Shown piece after piece: positions 50,733 through 61,120 of a DNA stretch of 64,000 nucleotides. The notes beneath the pieces are model-generated. The model searched no databases and was not told the origin of the DNA. It saw nothing but the letters and a program-made list of their open reading frames with translations. This DNA comes from Rhizobiales bacterium Ga0077545 (GTDB taxonomy: Bacteria > Pseudomonadota > Alphaproteobacteria > Rhizobiales > Methylopilaceae), in contig LNEV01000010.1 in NCBI GenBank assembly GCA_001464335.1, positions 1-64,000 on the forward strand. Direction: 5' to 3'. Position numbers and translations under genes: made by a program. How positions within the stretch are numbered: position 1 is the stretch's first letter; every line of letters begins with the position of its first letter.

Positions 50733-51324
50733 CGGCGGCGGGTATCGCTCGGCTGTTCAGGAATTATGGAGAGTTGGATACCGCAAAACTGCGGCGGCGG
50801 CATGTCCCCGGCGCTCTGGGCTGTGGAGGAATCGGCCGCGCTCCACCTTTCGGCGTGTGACCTGAAAAACACAACCGCTTGTCAAAGGCATCTTTTTCTA
50901 TATGAAGGAAGATGGCTCGCGCGTGAAAGGCTCCCCCGCCTCGCCCGGCGCGATCTCGGTTTCGCCCTGCCCCGGCTTTATGCTGCGGGCATATGCGGTG
51001 AAGATCGCTGCGGATGATGCCCCTCCAAAGGCGCCCGAATCTCCATGCGTGTCGTATGGTGCGGGCGAGTGAGGCCATTCCCGACGCATGGCGCTTACGC
51101 GCCGCGAGCCGACATTCCTGCCCCGGCAGGCACAGATTGGAGTCGAAGACAGGTATGGCAAGCGTTCGGATCATTTTCGACGACGCCTGCGCTGTCCTTC
51201 GGACCGCCCCAGTTTCGCATACCCTTTCCCACACACATCGCGCCCCAGACGCCGGCCGTATGCCGCGCGGAGACGATAGCTCCGCCGCCCCCCGCCGCGC
51301 TGTGCGCAACCTAAAAGGTTTCAT
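50733..51324. other. 592-base spacer, probable RNase E 5' leader
   Basis: No convincing gene lies here; the short frames overlap each other and have atypical composition. TTGTCA at 50879 with an AT-rich stretch (TTTTTCTATATG) about 14 bases later is a possible rne promoter. Small hairpins follow, including CCTGCC-CC-GGCAGG-like and GCGGAG-ACGATAG-CTCCGC close to the start codon. In E. coli a long structured rne leader mediates autoregulation; a similar role here is inference. Confidence 0.45.
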
Positions 51325-53949
51325 ATGGCCAGCAACAAGATGCTCATCGACGCCGCCCATCCGGAGGAGACCCGGGTCGTCGTCGTCAAAGGCGGATCAA
51401 ACCGCATTGAAGAGTTCGATTTCGAAAGCGCCACACGCAAACAGCTTCGCGGCAACATCTATCTCGCCAAGGTAACGCGGGTCGAACCGTCCCTGCAGGC
51501 GGCGTTCGTTGAGTATGGCGGCAACCGCCACGGCTTCCTCGCGTTCAGCGAAATCCACCCCGATTACTACCAGATCCCCGTCGCCGACCGGCAGGCGCTC
51601 CTCGATGAGGAAGCGCGCGCGCACGACGACGAAGACGAGGACTCCGACGACGAGAAAAAGTCGAACGGCCGCAAGCGCCGCCGCGGACGCGGCAAGGCGA
51701 AGGACGCCAAGAAGGACGACAGCGTCAGCGAAGAGCTGCCCGGAGCGCCCGCCGCCGAAGGCGACGAGGAGCACACGGGTTCCGAATCCGAGCACGACGA
51801 GGATCGTGATGAGGAGGACGAAGAGCACGACGAGGACCGGGACGACGAAGACGAGGACGCGTCCGAGGCATCATCGGACGAGAATTCAACCACGGAAGCA
51901 TCGAACGGCGGCGACGAAGCCCCCGGTGGCGATGTGGTCGAGGTCCGCGACGAGGCAAAGGACGACATCGAATCCGTCGGCGCCGAAAGCAATGTCGACG
52001 AGGAGATGCCGCAGCGCCGCGAACCGCGCCGCACGCGCCATTACAAGATCCAGGAAGTCATCAAGCGCCGCCAGGTCCTGCTCGTCCAGGCGGTGAAGGA
52101 AGAGCGCGGCAACAAGGGTGCGGCGCTGACGACCTATCTGTCGCTCGCCGGACGCTATTCCGTGCTGATGCCGAACACCGCGCGTGGCGGCGGCATTTCG
52201 CGCAAGGTCACCAACGCGACCGACCGCAAGAAGATGAAGGAGATCGCGGGCGATCTCGATGTGCCGGAAGGCATGGGCGTCATCCTGCGCACGGCCGGTG
52301 CCAGCCGCACCAAGGCCGAGGTCAAGCGCGACTTCGAATATCTCCTGCGGCTGTGGGAGACAGTGCGCGAGAACACGCTTCAGTCCACCGCTCCTGCCCT
52401 CGTCCACGAGGAAGGATCGCTCGTCAAACGCGCGATCCGCGATCTGTACAACAAGGACATCGACGAAGTTCAGGTGTCCGGCGACACGGCCTTCCGCGAG
52501 GCCAAGGATTTCATGCGCATGCTCATGCCGAGCCATGCGAAGAACGTGAAGGCCTATCGCGACCAGGTTCCGATCTTCACGCGCTACAGCGTCGACAGCC
52601 AACTCGATGCGATGTTCTCGAACGTCGTTACGCTGAAATCGGGCGGCTATATCGTCATCAACCAGACCGAGGCGCTTGTCGCGGTGGACGTGAACTCGGG
52701 CCGCGCAACGCGCGAGCACAACATCGAGGACACGGCACTCAAGACGAACCTCGAAGCCGCCGAAGAAGTGTCGCGCCAGCTTCGCCTGCGCGATCTTGCC
52801 GGTCTCATCGTGGTCGATTTCATCGACATGGAAGAGAACCGCAACAACCGTGCGGTCGAGAAAAAGCTCAAGGACTGCCTGAAGCACGACCGTGCGCGCA
52901 TTCAGGTCGGGCGCATCTCGCATTTCGGCCTTCTGGAAATGTCGCGCCAGCGCATCCGGACGGGCGTGCTTGAAAGCTCGTCCGACGTGTGCCCGATCTG
53001 CGCGGGTTCCGGTCGCGTTCGTTCCGTGCCGTCCGTCGCGCTTCACGTGCTGCGCATCATCGAAGAAAACCTGCTGCGCAATGCAGGCTTCAACCTCAAT
53101 GTGCGGACGCCGAACGACGTCGCGCTTTATATTCTCAATCAGAAACGCGGCCATCTGCGCGACATCGAGACCCGCTTCGGCGTCGAGGTCACCTTTGCCG
53201 CCGACAACCATCTGGCGGTTGGCGAGCATTGCGTGATCCAGCGCGGCGAACCGGCAACCGGCACTCCGCTCGCGCCGCAACTGCCGCCGCCCGTCGCCGA
53301 CGAGCCGGACGTTGCGGAGGACGTCGAAACTTCCGAAAGCACCGAGGAAATCCGCACCGAGCGCCCCGAGCGCGAGGAAGGCGGTCGCGAGGAAGGTGGC
53401 CGCCGTCGCCGTCGTCGCCGTCGCGGTCGTGGTCGTGGTGAAAACGGCGAGCATCGCGACGCGCATCAGGATGGCGGCGAAGCTGAAGCTGAAGGCGACG
53501 AGGATGCCGAAGACACCGGCAGCGTGATCGAGGCCGGCGAGGATTCAGCCGCTGCCGCGATCATGACGGACAAGCCCGAAGCGTCGTCCGATGACGAAGA
53601 GCGCCGTCCGCGCCGCCGCGGGCGCCGGGGGGGACGCGGCCGCAGCCGCAACGGGCGCGAGAATGGCGACGCCACCTTTGAGGGCGATGTCGAATTCGCG
53701 GTCAGCGAAGCGGGCGATGTGAACGCCACGCCGGAGACTCCGGAGGCTGCCGCTGAAACCGAAATGCCGATGGTGGAAACACCGGCGGCCCGCATTCAGG
53801 AACCCGAAGTCATCGCAGCGGCACCGGAAGCGGCGCATGCGGACGAGCCCGAAGACGAGACCGTCGAAAAGCCCGAACGCAAAAAGATCGAATCCACCAC
53901 GTCCGAGGGACCGCGCCGGTCCGGCTGGTGGAACCGCCTGAGAGGGTGA
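51325..53949 (+). CDS. rne: Ribonuclease E
   Basis: 874 residues. Main endoribonuclease for mRNA decay and rRNA processing. The S1 domain starts near residue 37 (LRGNIYLAKVTRVEPSLQAAFVEYGGNRHGFLAFSEI). It is interrupted by a roughly 140-residue charged insert (residues 95-235, acidic runs such as DEDRDEEDEEHDEDRDDEDED) before resuming at RHYKIQEVIKRRQVLLVQ. The catalytic core has VDVNSGRATREHNIEDTALKTN and LAGLIVVDFIDMEENRN, and the zinc-link CPICAGSGRVRS. The C-terminal third is disordered, with Arg-rich RNA-binding blocks (RRRRRRRRGRGRG and RRPRRRGRRGGRGRSR). A terminator follows. Confidence 0.96.
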   Translation: MASNKMLIDAAHPEETRVVVVKGGSNRIEEFDFESATRKQLRGNIYLAKVTRVEPSLQAAFVEYGGNRHGFLAFSEIHPDYYQIPVADRQALLDEEARAHDDEDEDSDDEKKSNGRKRRRGRGKAKDAKKDDSVSEELPGAPAAEGDEEHTGSESEHDEDRDEEDEEHDEDRDDEDEDASEASSDENSTTEASNGGDEAPGGDVVEVRDEAKDDIESVGAESNVDEEMPQRREPRRTRHYKIQEVIKRRQVLLVQAVKEERGNKGAALTTYLSLAGRYSVLMPNTARGGGISRKVTNATDRKKMKEIAGDLDVPEGMGVILRTAGASRTKAEVKRDFEYLLRLWETVRENTLQSTAPALVHEEGSLVKRAIRDLYNKDIDEVQVSGDTAFREAKDFMRMLMPSHAKNVKAYRDQVPIFTRYSVDSQLDAMFSNVVTLKSGGYIVINQTEALVAVDVNSGRATREHNIEDTALKTNLEAAEEVSRQLRLRDLAGLIVVDFIDMEENRNNRAVEKKLKDCLKHDRARIQVGRISHFGLLEMSRQRIRTGVLESSSDVCPICAGSGRVRSVPSVALHVLRIIEENLLRNAGFNLNVRTPNDVALYILNQKRGHLRDIETRFGVEVTFAADNHLAVGEHCVIQRGEPATGTPLAPQLPPPVADEPDVAEDVETSESTEEIRTERPEREEGGREEGGRRRRRRRRGRGRGENGEHRDAHQDGGEAEAEGDEDAEDTGSVIEAGEDSAAAAIMTDKPEASSDDEERRPRRRGRRGGRGRSRNGRENGDATFEGDVEFAVSEAGDVNATPETPEAAAETEMPMVETPAARIQEPEVIAAAPEAAHADEPEDETVEKPERKKIESTTSEGPRRSGWWNRLRG

Positions 53950-53959
53950 GAGACCGAAA

Positions 53960-53988
53960 AAGAGGCCGCTTTCGCGGCCTCTTTTTTT
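53960..53988. terminator. Rho-independent terminator after rne
   Basis: A-rich GAAAAAG, then stem AGAGGCCGC/GCGGCCTCT around TTTC, then TTTTTTT. It ends rne on the plus strand and, with the opposite A-tract, can also end the minus-strand lipoprotein gene that stops at 53997. Confidence 0.93.
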
Positions 53989-53996
53989 ATCCTGCG

Positions 53997-54122
53997 TCAG
54001 GGCTGGCCTTTTCCGGCGCGCTCCTCCGGCGAGGGAAAGCCGATGCTGCGGCCGACATCGGTCTGATGGCAGGCAGCGAGAGTGGCGGTCAATGCAATCG
54101 CCGCAACGAACTTCAGAAGCAT
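53997..54122 (-). CDS. 41-residue lipoprotein
   Basis: ATG 54122 to TGA 53997. The N-terminus MLLKFVAAIALTATLAAC is a lipoprotein signal with lipobox LAAC at residue 18, leaving a 24-residue mature peptide (CHQTDVGRSIGFPSPEERAGKGQP). Entericidin-like tiny lipoproteins are common in alphaproteobacteria, but I see no clear family match. It follows the aminotransferase gene on the same strand and ends at the bidirectional terminator. GGGG about seven bases upstream is a weak ribosome-binding site. Confidence 0.6.
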   Translation of the reverse strand: MLLKFVAAIALTATLAACHQTDVGRSIGFPSPEERAGKGQP

Positions 54123-54201
54123 TTTGAAACCCCGGTGAATTTACCGTTCCGAAGTGTTGGCGCGACCGCGATCATTCAAGACGGTTCTTCGACGACAGCA
54201 T

Positions 54202-55401
54202 CTATCCTCGGGGGAACCGCTCGCGAGCCAGCCACGCGCCGATGCGCGCCGTCGCCTCGACGATCTCGGACTCAGCGCCCGCGAAGGAAAAGCGCAGATA
54301 TCTGTTGCCCCGCGCACGGTCGAAATCCAGACCGGGCGTTGCCGCAACGCCGGCTTCCTCCAGCAGGGATTTCGCGAAAGCGAGGCTGTTGTTCGTGAAC
54401 CGGCCGACATCCGCATAGAGGTAGAAGGCACCATCGGGGGGAAGGAAGCTGTCCATACCGAACTTCGGCAGCTCGCGCAGCAGGTGCTCGCGGTTTCGTG
54501 CATAGACGGCTTTCACCGCCTCAAGCTCCTCTTTCGCATCGAGCGCGGCCGTTGCGGCCAACTGGGAGAGATAGGGCGCGGAGATGAAAAGATTCTGCGC
54601 CAGACGCTCGACCGGGCGCTCGAGTTCTTCCGGCAAGACGAGCCAGCCGATCCGCCACCCCGTCATGCACCAATATTTCGAGAAGCTGTTGACGATCACC
54701 GCATCGTCATCGAACCGCAAAGCCGTCTCACTGGGCATGCCGTAGGTGAGACCGTGATAGATTTCATCCGAAACGAGTCGGATGCCGAGCCTCCGGCATG
54801 TGGCGGCGAGCTCCGCGAGGGCTTGAGACGTCACGACCGTCCCGCTCGGATTGGCCGGGCTCATCAGCAGCACGCCCGCAAGTGGAGTTTCCTTATGGGT
54901 CTTTTCGATTGCTTCGCCATCCAGCGCCCAGCGGCTCTGCGCGTCGCATTCGATCTCGACGGGCACGAGGCCGAGCGAGGTGAGCATGGTGCGATACGGC
55001 GGATAGCCGGGCGCGGAAATGCCGACGCGATCACCGGGATTGAACAGGGCCAGGAAGGCGAGGAGAAAACCGCCCGACGAGCCGAGCGTGACCGCAATGC
55101 GGGACGCCGGAACCTCCATGCCGTAGACATCGCGGTAGTGGCGCGACAGGCGCTCGCGCAGCACCGGCAGGCCGAGCGCCTGCGTGTAGCCGATGAGCCC
55201 GCCCTCGAGCGCCCTCGACGCCGCCTCGCGGGCTGCCTTGGGCGCGGGGAAGCTCGGCTCCCCGATCTCCATGTGGATAACCGATCGACCTTCCGCCTCG
55301 ATGCGGCGGGCGGCGCTCATCACATCCATGGCAATGAAGGGCTCGACATTGGCTCGGCTGGACTGCAGGAAGCGCCGCGCGCGGTGTTCGGTCTCGGTCA
55401 C
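54202..55401 (-). CDS. PLP-dependent class I/II aminotransferase
   Basis: 399 residues. Begins TETEHRARRFLQSSRANVEPF, then HMEIGEPSFPAPKAAREAA, GLIGYTQALGLPVLRE, LGSSGGFLLAFLALFNPGD, MSPANPSGTVV, LVSDEIYHGLTYG, the PLP lysine in IVNSFSKYWCMTGWRIGWLV near residue 240, and a C-terminal RFSFAGAE with the substrate carboxylate-binding arginine. Probably an aspartate- or aromatic-type transaminase; substrate not determinable. Start is GTG 55401, which gives the usual family N-terminus. The frame stays open far upstream, antisense to the protease gene, and that part is not coding. Confidence 0.92.
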   Translation of the reverse strand: MTETEHRARRFLQSSRANVEPFIAMDVMSAARRIEAEGRSVIHMEIGEPSFPAPKAAREAASRALEGGLIGYTQALGLPVLRERLSRHYRDVYGMEVPASRIAVTLGSSGGFLLAFLALFNPGDRVGISAPGYPPYRTMLTSLGLVPVEIECDAQSRWALDGEAIEKTHKETPLAGVLLMSPANPSGTVVTSQALAELAATCRRLGIRLVSDEIYHGLTYGMPSETALRFDDDAVIVNSFSKYWCMTGWRIGWLVLPEELERPVERLAQNLFISAPYLSQLAATAALDAKEELEAVKAVYARNREHLLRELPKFGMDSFLPPDGAFYLYADVGRFTNNSLAFAKSLLEEAGVAATPGLDFDRARGNRYLRFSFAGAESEIVEATARIGAWLARERFPRG

Positions 55402-55449
55402 ATCCTGCGCGCCCCTTTTGCGCCATTGTTGTCGTGCATCGCGGCGCCT

Positions 55450-56856
55450 ATGCCGTTCCGCGCCAACAAGTTCAAGCCCGGCTTTGTGCGCGCTCTCAGC
55501 GCCGCGACCGCATGTGCAATCCTCTCGGCAAGCGTGCCGGGCACGGCGCTGGCGCAGAGCAAGGACCGGCTGTCGCCGGTGCGCGACGCCGAAACCGAAG
55601 AGCTGATGCGCGACTATTCGCGTCCTCTGCTGCGCGCGGCCGGCGTTGATCCGACCGCCGTGGAAATTGCGCTGATCGGCGATTTCTCCTTCAACGCCTT
55701 TGTCGCGAACGGACGCCGCATCTTCATCAATCTCGGTGCGATTGTCGAAAGCAAAAGGCCGAACCAGCTCATCGGCGTTCTGGCGCACGAGACCGGCCAC
55801 ATCGCCGGTGGGCACCTCTCCAATCTGCGCCAGCAGATGGACGCCGCGCAGACGCGGGCCATCATTGCCATGCTGCTCGGCGCGGCTGCCGTCGCAGGCG
55901 GCGCCATTGCGGGCGCCGACGGCAACACGATCGCGGGCGGCGCACGGGCGGCGGCCACGGCGCCCGGCTCGATCGTGCAGCGCGATCTGCTGGCCTATGT
56001 CCGCGCGCAGGAACAGGCCGCCGATCAGGCGGCGGTAAACTATCTGACGAAGACCGGGCAGTCCGCCAAAGGCATGCTGGAAACCTTCCGGGGCTTTGCC
56101 GACAAGAGCATGTTCTCCTCGCGCTTTGTCGACCCCTATGCCGTGACGCATCCGATGCCGACGGACCGCATCGCGCTTCTCGAACGCGCCGTGAATGCAA
56201 GCCCGACCGTCAATGCGGTGGATTCCCCCGAACTCGTTCACCGCCACCAGATGGTGCAGGCGAAGATCTGGGCGTTCATGAAAGGGCCGGACGTGATCGC
56301 GCGGCGCTACCCCGCGACCGACACCAGCCTGCCCGCTCGTTACGCACGCGCGATTTCGGCGTATCGCTTCGGGAGCATTCAGGATGCACAGAAGCAGATC
56401 GACGCGCTGATCGCGGCGCAATCGAACAATCCGTATTTCTGGGAACTCAAGGGCCAGTCGCTGCTCGAGGCCGGGCGTGCGCGTCAGGCCATCGACCCGC
56501 TGCGCCGCGCCGCGAGCATCAAGCCGAAATCGGGCCTCATCCGCATGATGCTGGGCGAAGCCATGATCGCAACCGGCGACAACGGCCTGCTCGATGCCGC
56601 GCTCACGGAACTGCGTCAGGCCATCGCCTACGAGCCGCGCGCGCCCAAAGCCTACCGCAATCTGGCGCAAGGCTACGGCCGCAAGGGCATGAACGCGGAG
56701 GCGGATCTTGCCTCGGCGCAGTCCGCTTTTCATTCCGGCGATATGACGACGGCCAAACAATTGGCCGCGCGCTCCAAAAGCCAGCTTGCCACAGGCTCCC
56801 CGTCGTGGCTCCGTGCCGACGACATCGTCAATTACCGTACGCCGAAACTGAAATAG
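55450..56856 (+). CDS. M48 family metalloprotease with TPR-like tail (BepA type)
   Basis: 468 residues. Signal peptide (through VPGTALA, cut before QSKDR), then an M48 zinc-protease domain with GVLAHETGHIAGGHLSNLRQQ (HExxH) and the third ligand region YVRAQEQAADQAAVNYL, then helical TPR-like repeats from about residue 290 (YRFGSIQDAQKQIDALIAAQSNNPYFWELKGQ onward). This architecture is that of BepA/YfgC, a periplasmic protease-chaperone for outer-membrane proteins such as LptD. Only 48 bases separate it from the divergent aminotransferase start. Confidence 0.94.
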   Translation: MPFRANKFKPGFVRALSAATACAILSASVPGTALAQSKDRLSPVRDAETEELMRDYSRPLLRAAGVDPTAVEIALIGDFSFNAFVANGRRIFINLGAIVESKRPNQLIGVLAHETGHIAGGHLSNLRQQMDAAQTRAIIAMLLGAAAVAGGAIAGADGNTIAGGARAAATAPGSIVQRDLLAYVRAQEQAADQAAVNYLTKTGQSAKGMLETFRGFADKSMFSSRFVDPYAVTHPMPTDRIALLERAVNASPTVNAVDSPELVHRHQMVQAKIWAFMKGPDVIARRYPATDTSLPARYARAISAYRFGSIQDAQKQIDALIAAQSNNPYFWELKGQSLLEAGRARQAIDPLRRAASIKPKSGLIRMMLGEAMIATGDNGLLDAALTELRQAIAYEPRAPKAYRNLAQGYGRKGMNAEADLASAQSAFHSGDMTTAKQLAARSKSQLATGSPSWLRADDIVNYRTPKLK

Positions 56857-56878
56857 GCGCCTTTCGGAAGGAAAACCC

Positions 56879-57661
56879 GTGTCCCCTTCGCGCATTTTTG
56901 CCCTCGCGGTCGCAGCCATTGCGGGCCTCGGGCTTTTCCTGTTGCCGCAATATCTCGTCGCGCAGACCGCGTCGGGAGGAGCCGGATCACCCGACAAGGC
57001 CGCCATCGAGCAGATCGTTCGCGATTATCTGCTCGAAAACCCCGAAATCCTGCGCGAAATGGCCGACCGCCTGCAGAAAAAGGACGCTGCTTCGGCAGAG
57101 GTTGCACGCGAGCAGACCTTCAAGTCCGCGTCGTCCGACATCTATGATTCAGAGCATCAGGTCGTGCTCGGCAATCCGAAGGGCGATGTCACTCTGGTCG
57201 AGTTCTTCGATTACAATTGCGGCTACTGCAAACAGGCTCTCGCCGACACCGAAGAGCTCCTGAAATCGGACCCCAATCTGCGTCTGGTGCTCAAGGAGTT
57301 TCCGGTCCTCGGGCAGGATTCGGTCGATGCGGCACGTGTTGCCGTCGCCGTGTCCAAGCAGGCGCCGGAGAAGTATCTCGACTTCCACCGCAAGCTTCTG
57401 GCAGTCGATGGCGCAACTGGGTCGGCGGCGATCGAGATCGCAAAAGACCTCGGGCTCGACATGAAAAAGGTTTCCGAGGCCATCGCCGATCCGTCGACCG
57501 AGGAAGCGCTCGTCGAGTCCCATCGCATCGCCAGCCAGCTCGGCATCAACGGCACGCCGACCTATGTGGTCGCCGACACGATTTTGCCCGGCGCGGTCGG
57601 AACGAAAACCCTCAAACAGGTCATCGGCAATGCCCGCAAATGCGGCAAGGCGCAGTGCTGA
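56879..57661 (+). CDS. DsbA-family thiol:disulfide protein
   Basis: 260 residues. N-terminal membrane anchor or signal (IFALAVAAIAGLGLFLLPQYLVAQ), an ScsC-like helical segment (KAAIEQIVRDYLLENPEILREMADRL), then a thioredoxin-fold DsbA domain with active site FFDYNCGYCKQAL (CGYC), FPVLGQDS and the cis-proline in NGTPTYVV. It likely makes or isomerises disulfides in the periplasm; the Cys-rich protein at 46661 is a conceivable client. GTG start at 56879 with GGAAGG upstream, 22 bases after the protease gene. Confidence 0.93.
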   Translation: MSPSRIFALAVAAIAGLGLFLLPQYLVAQTASGGAGSPDKAAIEQIVRDYLLENPEILREMADRLQKKDAASAEVAREQTFKSASSDIYDSEHQVVLGNPKGDVTLVEFFDYNCGYCKQALADTEELLKSDPNLRLVLKEFPVLGQDSVDAARVAVAVSKQAPEKYLDFHRKLLAVDGATGSAAIEIAKDLGLDMKKVSEAIADPSTEEALVESHRIASQLGINGTPTYVVADTILPGAVGTKTLKQVIGNARKCGKAQC

Positions 57662-57748
57662 AGTGGTGCGGAAGGGGCAAAACCCCTTCCCCTCGCCTCC
57701 CGGCCCGTATAATAACCGCCGATCATTCGACCGACTGATCTGCCCGGT

Positions 57749-58192
57749 ATGACCGCGACCGTCTTCGTCCTCAACGGCCCGAACCTCAACCTGCTCGGAC
57801 TGCGCGAGCCGGAAGTCTATGGCGCGGACACGCTGAACGACATCGAGGACCGTGTGAAGGAGCGTGCCAAGGCGCACGGCCTGACGGTCGATTTCCGGCA
57901 GACGAATTTGGAAGGCCAGTTGGTCGACTGGGTGCAGGAAGCGCGGACGAAGGCCAAAGGGATCATCATCAACCCCGCCGCCTACACACACACGTCCGTC
58001 GCGCTGCTCGATGCGATCAAGGCGGTCGGAATTCCGGCCATCGAGGTTCATCTGTCGAACATTCATGCCCGCGAGGAATTCCGGCATCACTCCTATGTGT
58101 CGCCGGCCGCTCGCGGGATCATTGTCGGATTTGGTGCATACGGCTACGAACTTGCGATCGACGGCCTCGCCCGGATCATCACGAAGGCCTGA
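57749..58192 (+). CDS. aroQ: 3-dehydroquinate dehydratase, type II
   Basis: 147 residues. Third step of the shikimate pathway. Motifs: [21 protein letters not shown] with the catalytic tyrosine, [36 protein letters not shown], and [31 protein letters not shown] with the catalytic histidine. Precedes accB by 18 bases, the usual alphaproteobacterial aroQ-accB-accC order. Confidence 0.97.
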   Translation: MTATVFVLNGPNLNLLGLREPEVYGADTLNDIEDRVKERAKAHGLTVDFRQTNLEGQLVDWVQEARTKAKGIIINPAAYTHTSVALLDAIKAVGIPAIEVHLSNIHAREEFRHHSYVSPAARGIIVGFGAYGYELAIDGLARIITKA

Positions 58193-58210
58193 CGCCCTTC
58201 CGGAGACAAA

Positions 58211-58681
58211 ATGAGTATGGCCAAGGACGTTAAAGCAGGCGGCGCCATCGATCATGAACTGATCCGCGACCTCGCCAAGCTGCTGAAGGAAACCGACCTC
58301 TCCGAGATCGAAATCGAGAGCGCCGGACTGAAGGTGCGCGTTGCGCGCAGCATCTCCGTCAGCGCGCCGGTCTATGCGGCCCCCAGCGCTCCGGCAGCCG
58401 CTGCCGCGCCGGCCAACGGCGCGGGCTCCGCAGACAAATCCAAGGCCGTCGGAGCCGTGCTCTCCCCGATGGTCGGCACGGCCTATCGTGCACCGGAACC
58501 GGGCGCGAAGCTGTTCGTCGAAGTCGGCCAGGATGTCCGCCAGGGCCAGACGCTTCTCATCATCGAAGCGATGAAGACGATGAACGCGATCCCTGCGCCC
58601 AAGGCCGGGCGGGTGAAGGAGATCCTCATCGAGGACGCCCAGCCGGTCGAGTTCGGCCAGCCCCTGCTGATCATCGAATAA
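58211..58681 (+). CDS. accB: Biotin carboxyl carrier protein of acetyl-CoA carboxylase
   Basis: 156 residues. N-terminal helical part ([30 protein letters not shown]), a flexible Ala/Pro linker (residues 53-78) and a C-terminal biotinyl domain. The biotinylated lysine lies in [17 protein letters not shown] near residue 121; the T in place of the usual M is normal for alphaproteobacteria. One base separates its stop from the accC ATG. Confidence 0.97.
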   Translation: MSMAKDVKAGGAIDHELIRDLAKLLKETDLSEIEIESAGLKVRVARSISVSAPVYAAPSAPAAAAAPANGAGSADKSKAVGAVLSPMVGTAYRAPEPGAKLFVEVGQDVRQGQTLLIIEAMKTMNAIPAPKAGRVKEILIEDAQPVEFGQPLLIIE

Positions 58682-58682
58682 A

Positions 58683-60033
<1,351 letters not shown>

Positions 60034-60035
<2 letters not shown>

Positions 60036-60089
60036 AAAACCCCGGAGTCCCGTGCTGCCATAAGGTGGCTTCGGGACGTCCGGGGTTTT
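60034..60089. terminator. Bidirectional terminator between accC and heme oxygenase gene
   Basis: AAAAAA, stem CCCCGGAGTCCCG paired with CGGGACgTCCGGGG (one bulged base), a 19-base loop and TTTT. It has a T-tract in both directions, so it can end accC and the convergent gene at 60119. Confidence 0.92.
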
Positions 60090-60118
60090 ACGCCAGCCCC
60101 CGCTGGGTCGTACTCGCG

Positions 60119-60706
60119 TCAGGCGAAAACGCGATCCGCGAGTGTGTGTACGCGCTTGAAGGCGGCCTCGGCCCCCTCGATGACGCGCTGGTTTTCCCCT
60201 TCATTCAGATCGAGCGCATCGAGCGCGCCGGTGAACGTGCGCCAGTGCAGGCCACGGCCTTCGGGAGCGCCCGCGAGATGGCTGGCGCCGAAGGTCTCGG
60301 ACAGGCCGAGCTTTTCGGCGGCCTTTATGAGGAACGCCGCGCCGAGATTGGAGCCCTCCGCGACATAGAGCCAGCCGAGCGCGGTCGGGATGTCGGCATC
60401 CGCACCGAAGGCGGGAAGTTCATCGAGCGCGAGCGGCTGGACGCCGAGATCCGACAGGTCGTTCTCGATCTGACGGAGACGGCGGCGGCCCGGAAGATCG
60501 GGCAGCAGGGCGTCGAGCTTCGGGTTTGCATAGAGGGCGTCGATGTCGCGGTGAAAGGCGTGCTGCATCTGCGCGAACTTCGCGTAGTTTTCCGTGCTGG
60601 CAAACGCGCCCGCCGACATGATGCGCGTGTCCAGCCGCTCATGGGTGCCCGACGTCGCCGCCTTCAGCCGCTGCCAGCGACCGCCCGTTTCAACCGCAAT
60701 GTTCAT
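60119..60706 (-). CDS. Biliverdin-producing heme oxygenase
   Basis: 195 residues, helical heme oxygenase fold. The proximal haem-ligand histidine is in LKAATSGTHERLDTRI near residue 22. FAQMQHAFHRDID and LGWLYVAEGSNLGAAFLIKAA (the distal Gly-rich helix) follow in family order. It opens haem to biliverdin, CO and iron. No phytochrome is nearby, so iron release or haem turnover is as likely as chromophore supply. Start ATG 60706 has GAGGGG upstream; the frame extends to 60727. It lies between accC and aat, which are usually adjacent in relatives, so it looks inserted. Confidence 0.9.
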   Translation of the reverse strand: MNIAVETGGRWQRLKAATSGTHERLDTRIMSAGAFASTENYAKFAQMQHAFHRDIDALYANPKLDALLPDLPGRRRLRQIENDLSDLGVQPLALDELPAFGADADIPTALGWLYVAEGSNLGAAFLIKAAEKLGLSETFGASHLAGAPEGRGLHWRTFTGALDALDLNEGENQRVIEGAEAAFKRVHTLADRVFA

Positions 60707-60781
60707 CTGCCCCTCATAACCCCGCACGGGGGAAAAAGCGTCTCTGCTGTTTAAGACGATTCAAAACTGAGGATTCCCACC

Positions 60782-60889
60782 CCTCGGGCGAAATTTTTTT
60801 CGCTTGAGGATCAGCGATGCTTACCGGCAAGCAAGGCGTGTATCCACACACTTGCACGCCTCCTGCTCGAAACAACCGCTCCGAGCAGG
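60782..60889. ncRNA. Three tandem hairpins in a 414-base spacer, possible structured RNA
   Basis: Hairpin 1 (60782-60809): 12 pairs including two G-U, CCTCGGGCGAAA/TTTCGCTTGAGG around TTTT. Hairpin 2 (60834-60861): AGGCGTG/CACGCCT, perfect. Hairpin 3 (60862-60889): CCTGCTCG/CGAGCAGG, perfect, starting directly after hairpin 2. They lie between the heme oxygenase start and aat. A 63-codon frame (60817-61008) overlaps them but has no domain features. Strand and function are unknown. The rest of the spacer (60890-61120) shows nothing I can name. Confidence 0.35.
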
Positions 60890-61120
60890 CTAATTGCGAT
60901 GTTTTTCAGATGCTTGGCTCAGATTCATACTGCCTTCCCGAACGCTTGCGACTGGTTTCCTTGCCCGCCAGGAAGCACCGCCACCGCGCGGACGGCTATC
61001 GGTTCTGATCGGCGCGGAAGCGCAACCCGTTTTCTGAAGGGGCGCACCACGACTTTTTGGCAGAGCGGCGTTGCCGTTTCGCGTCTCCCCAAAGCCAAGA
61101 TCGGCACGTAGACTGCCCTC

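Noticed and set aside
54202..57006. 934-codon minus-strand open frame spanning the protease gene
   Set aside because: Only the part from 55401 down is the aminotransferase; the upstream half is the antisense shadow of the signal-peptide-bearing M48 protease, whose HExxH and TPR features are real.
60119..60706. Heme oxygenase as part of a bacteriophytochrome module
   Set aside because: No phytochrome, histidine kinase or response regulator gene is adjacent.
60817..61008. 63-codon plus-strand frame in the accC-aat spacer
   Set aside because: It lies over strong hairpins, has a poorly spaced ribosome-binding site and a composition unlike real proteins here; kept only as a note under the hairpin region.
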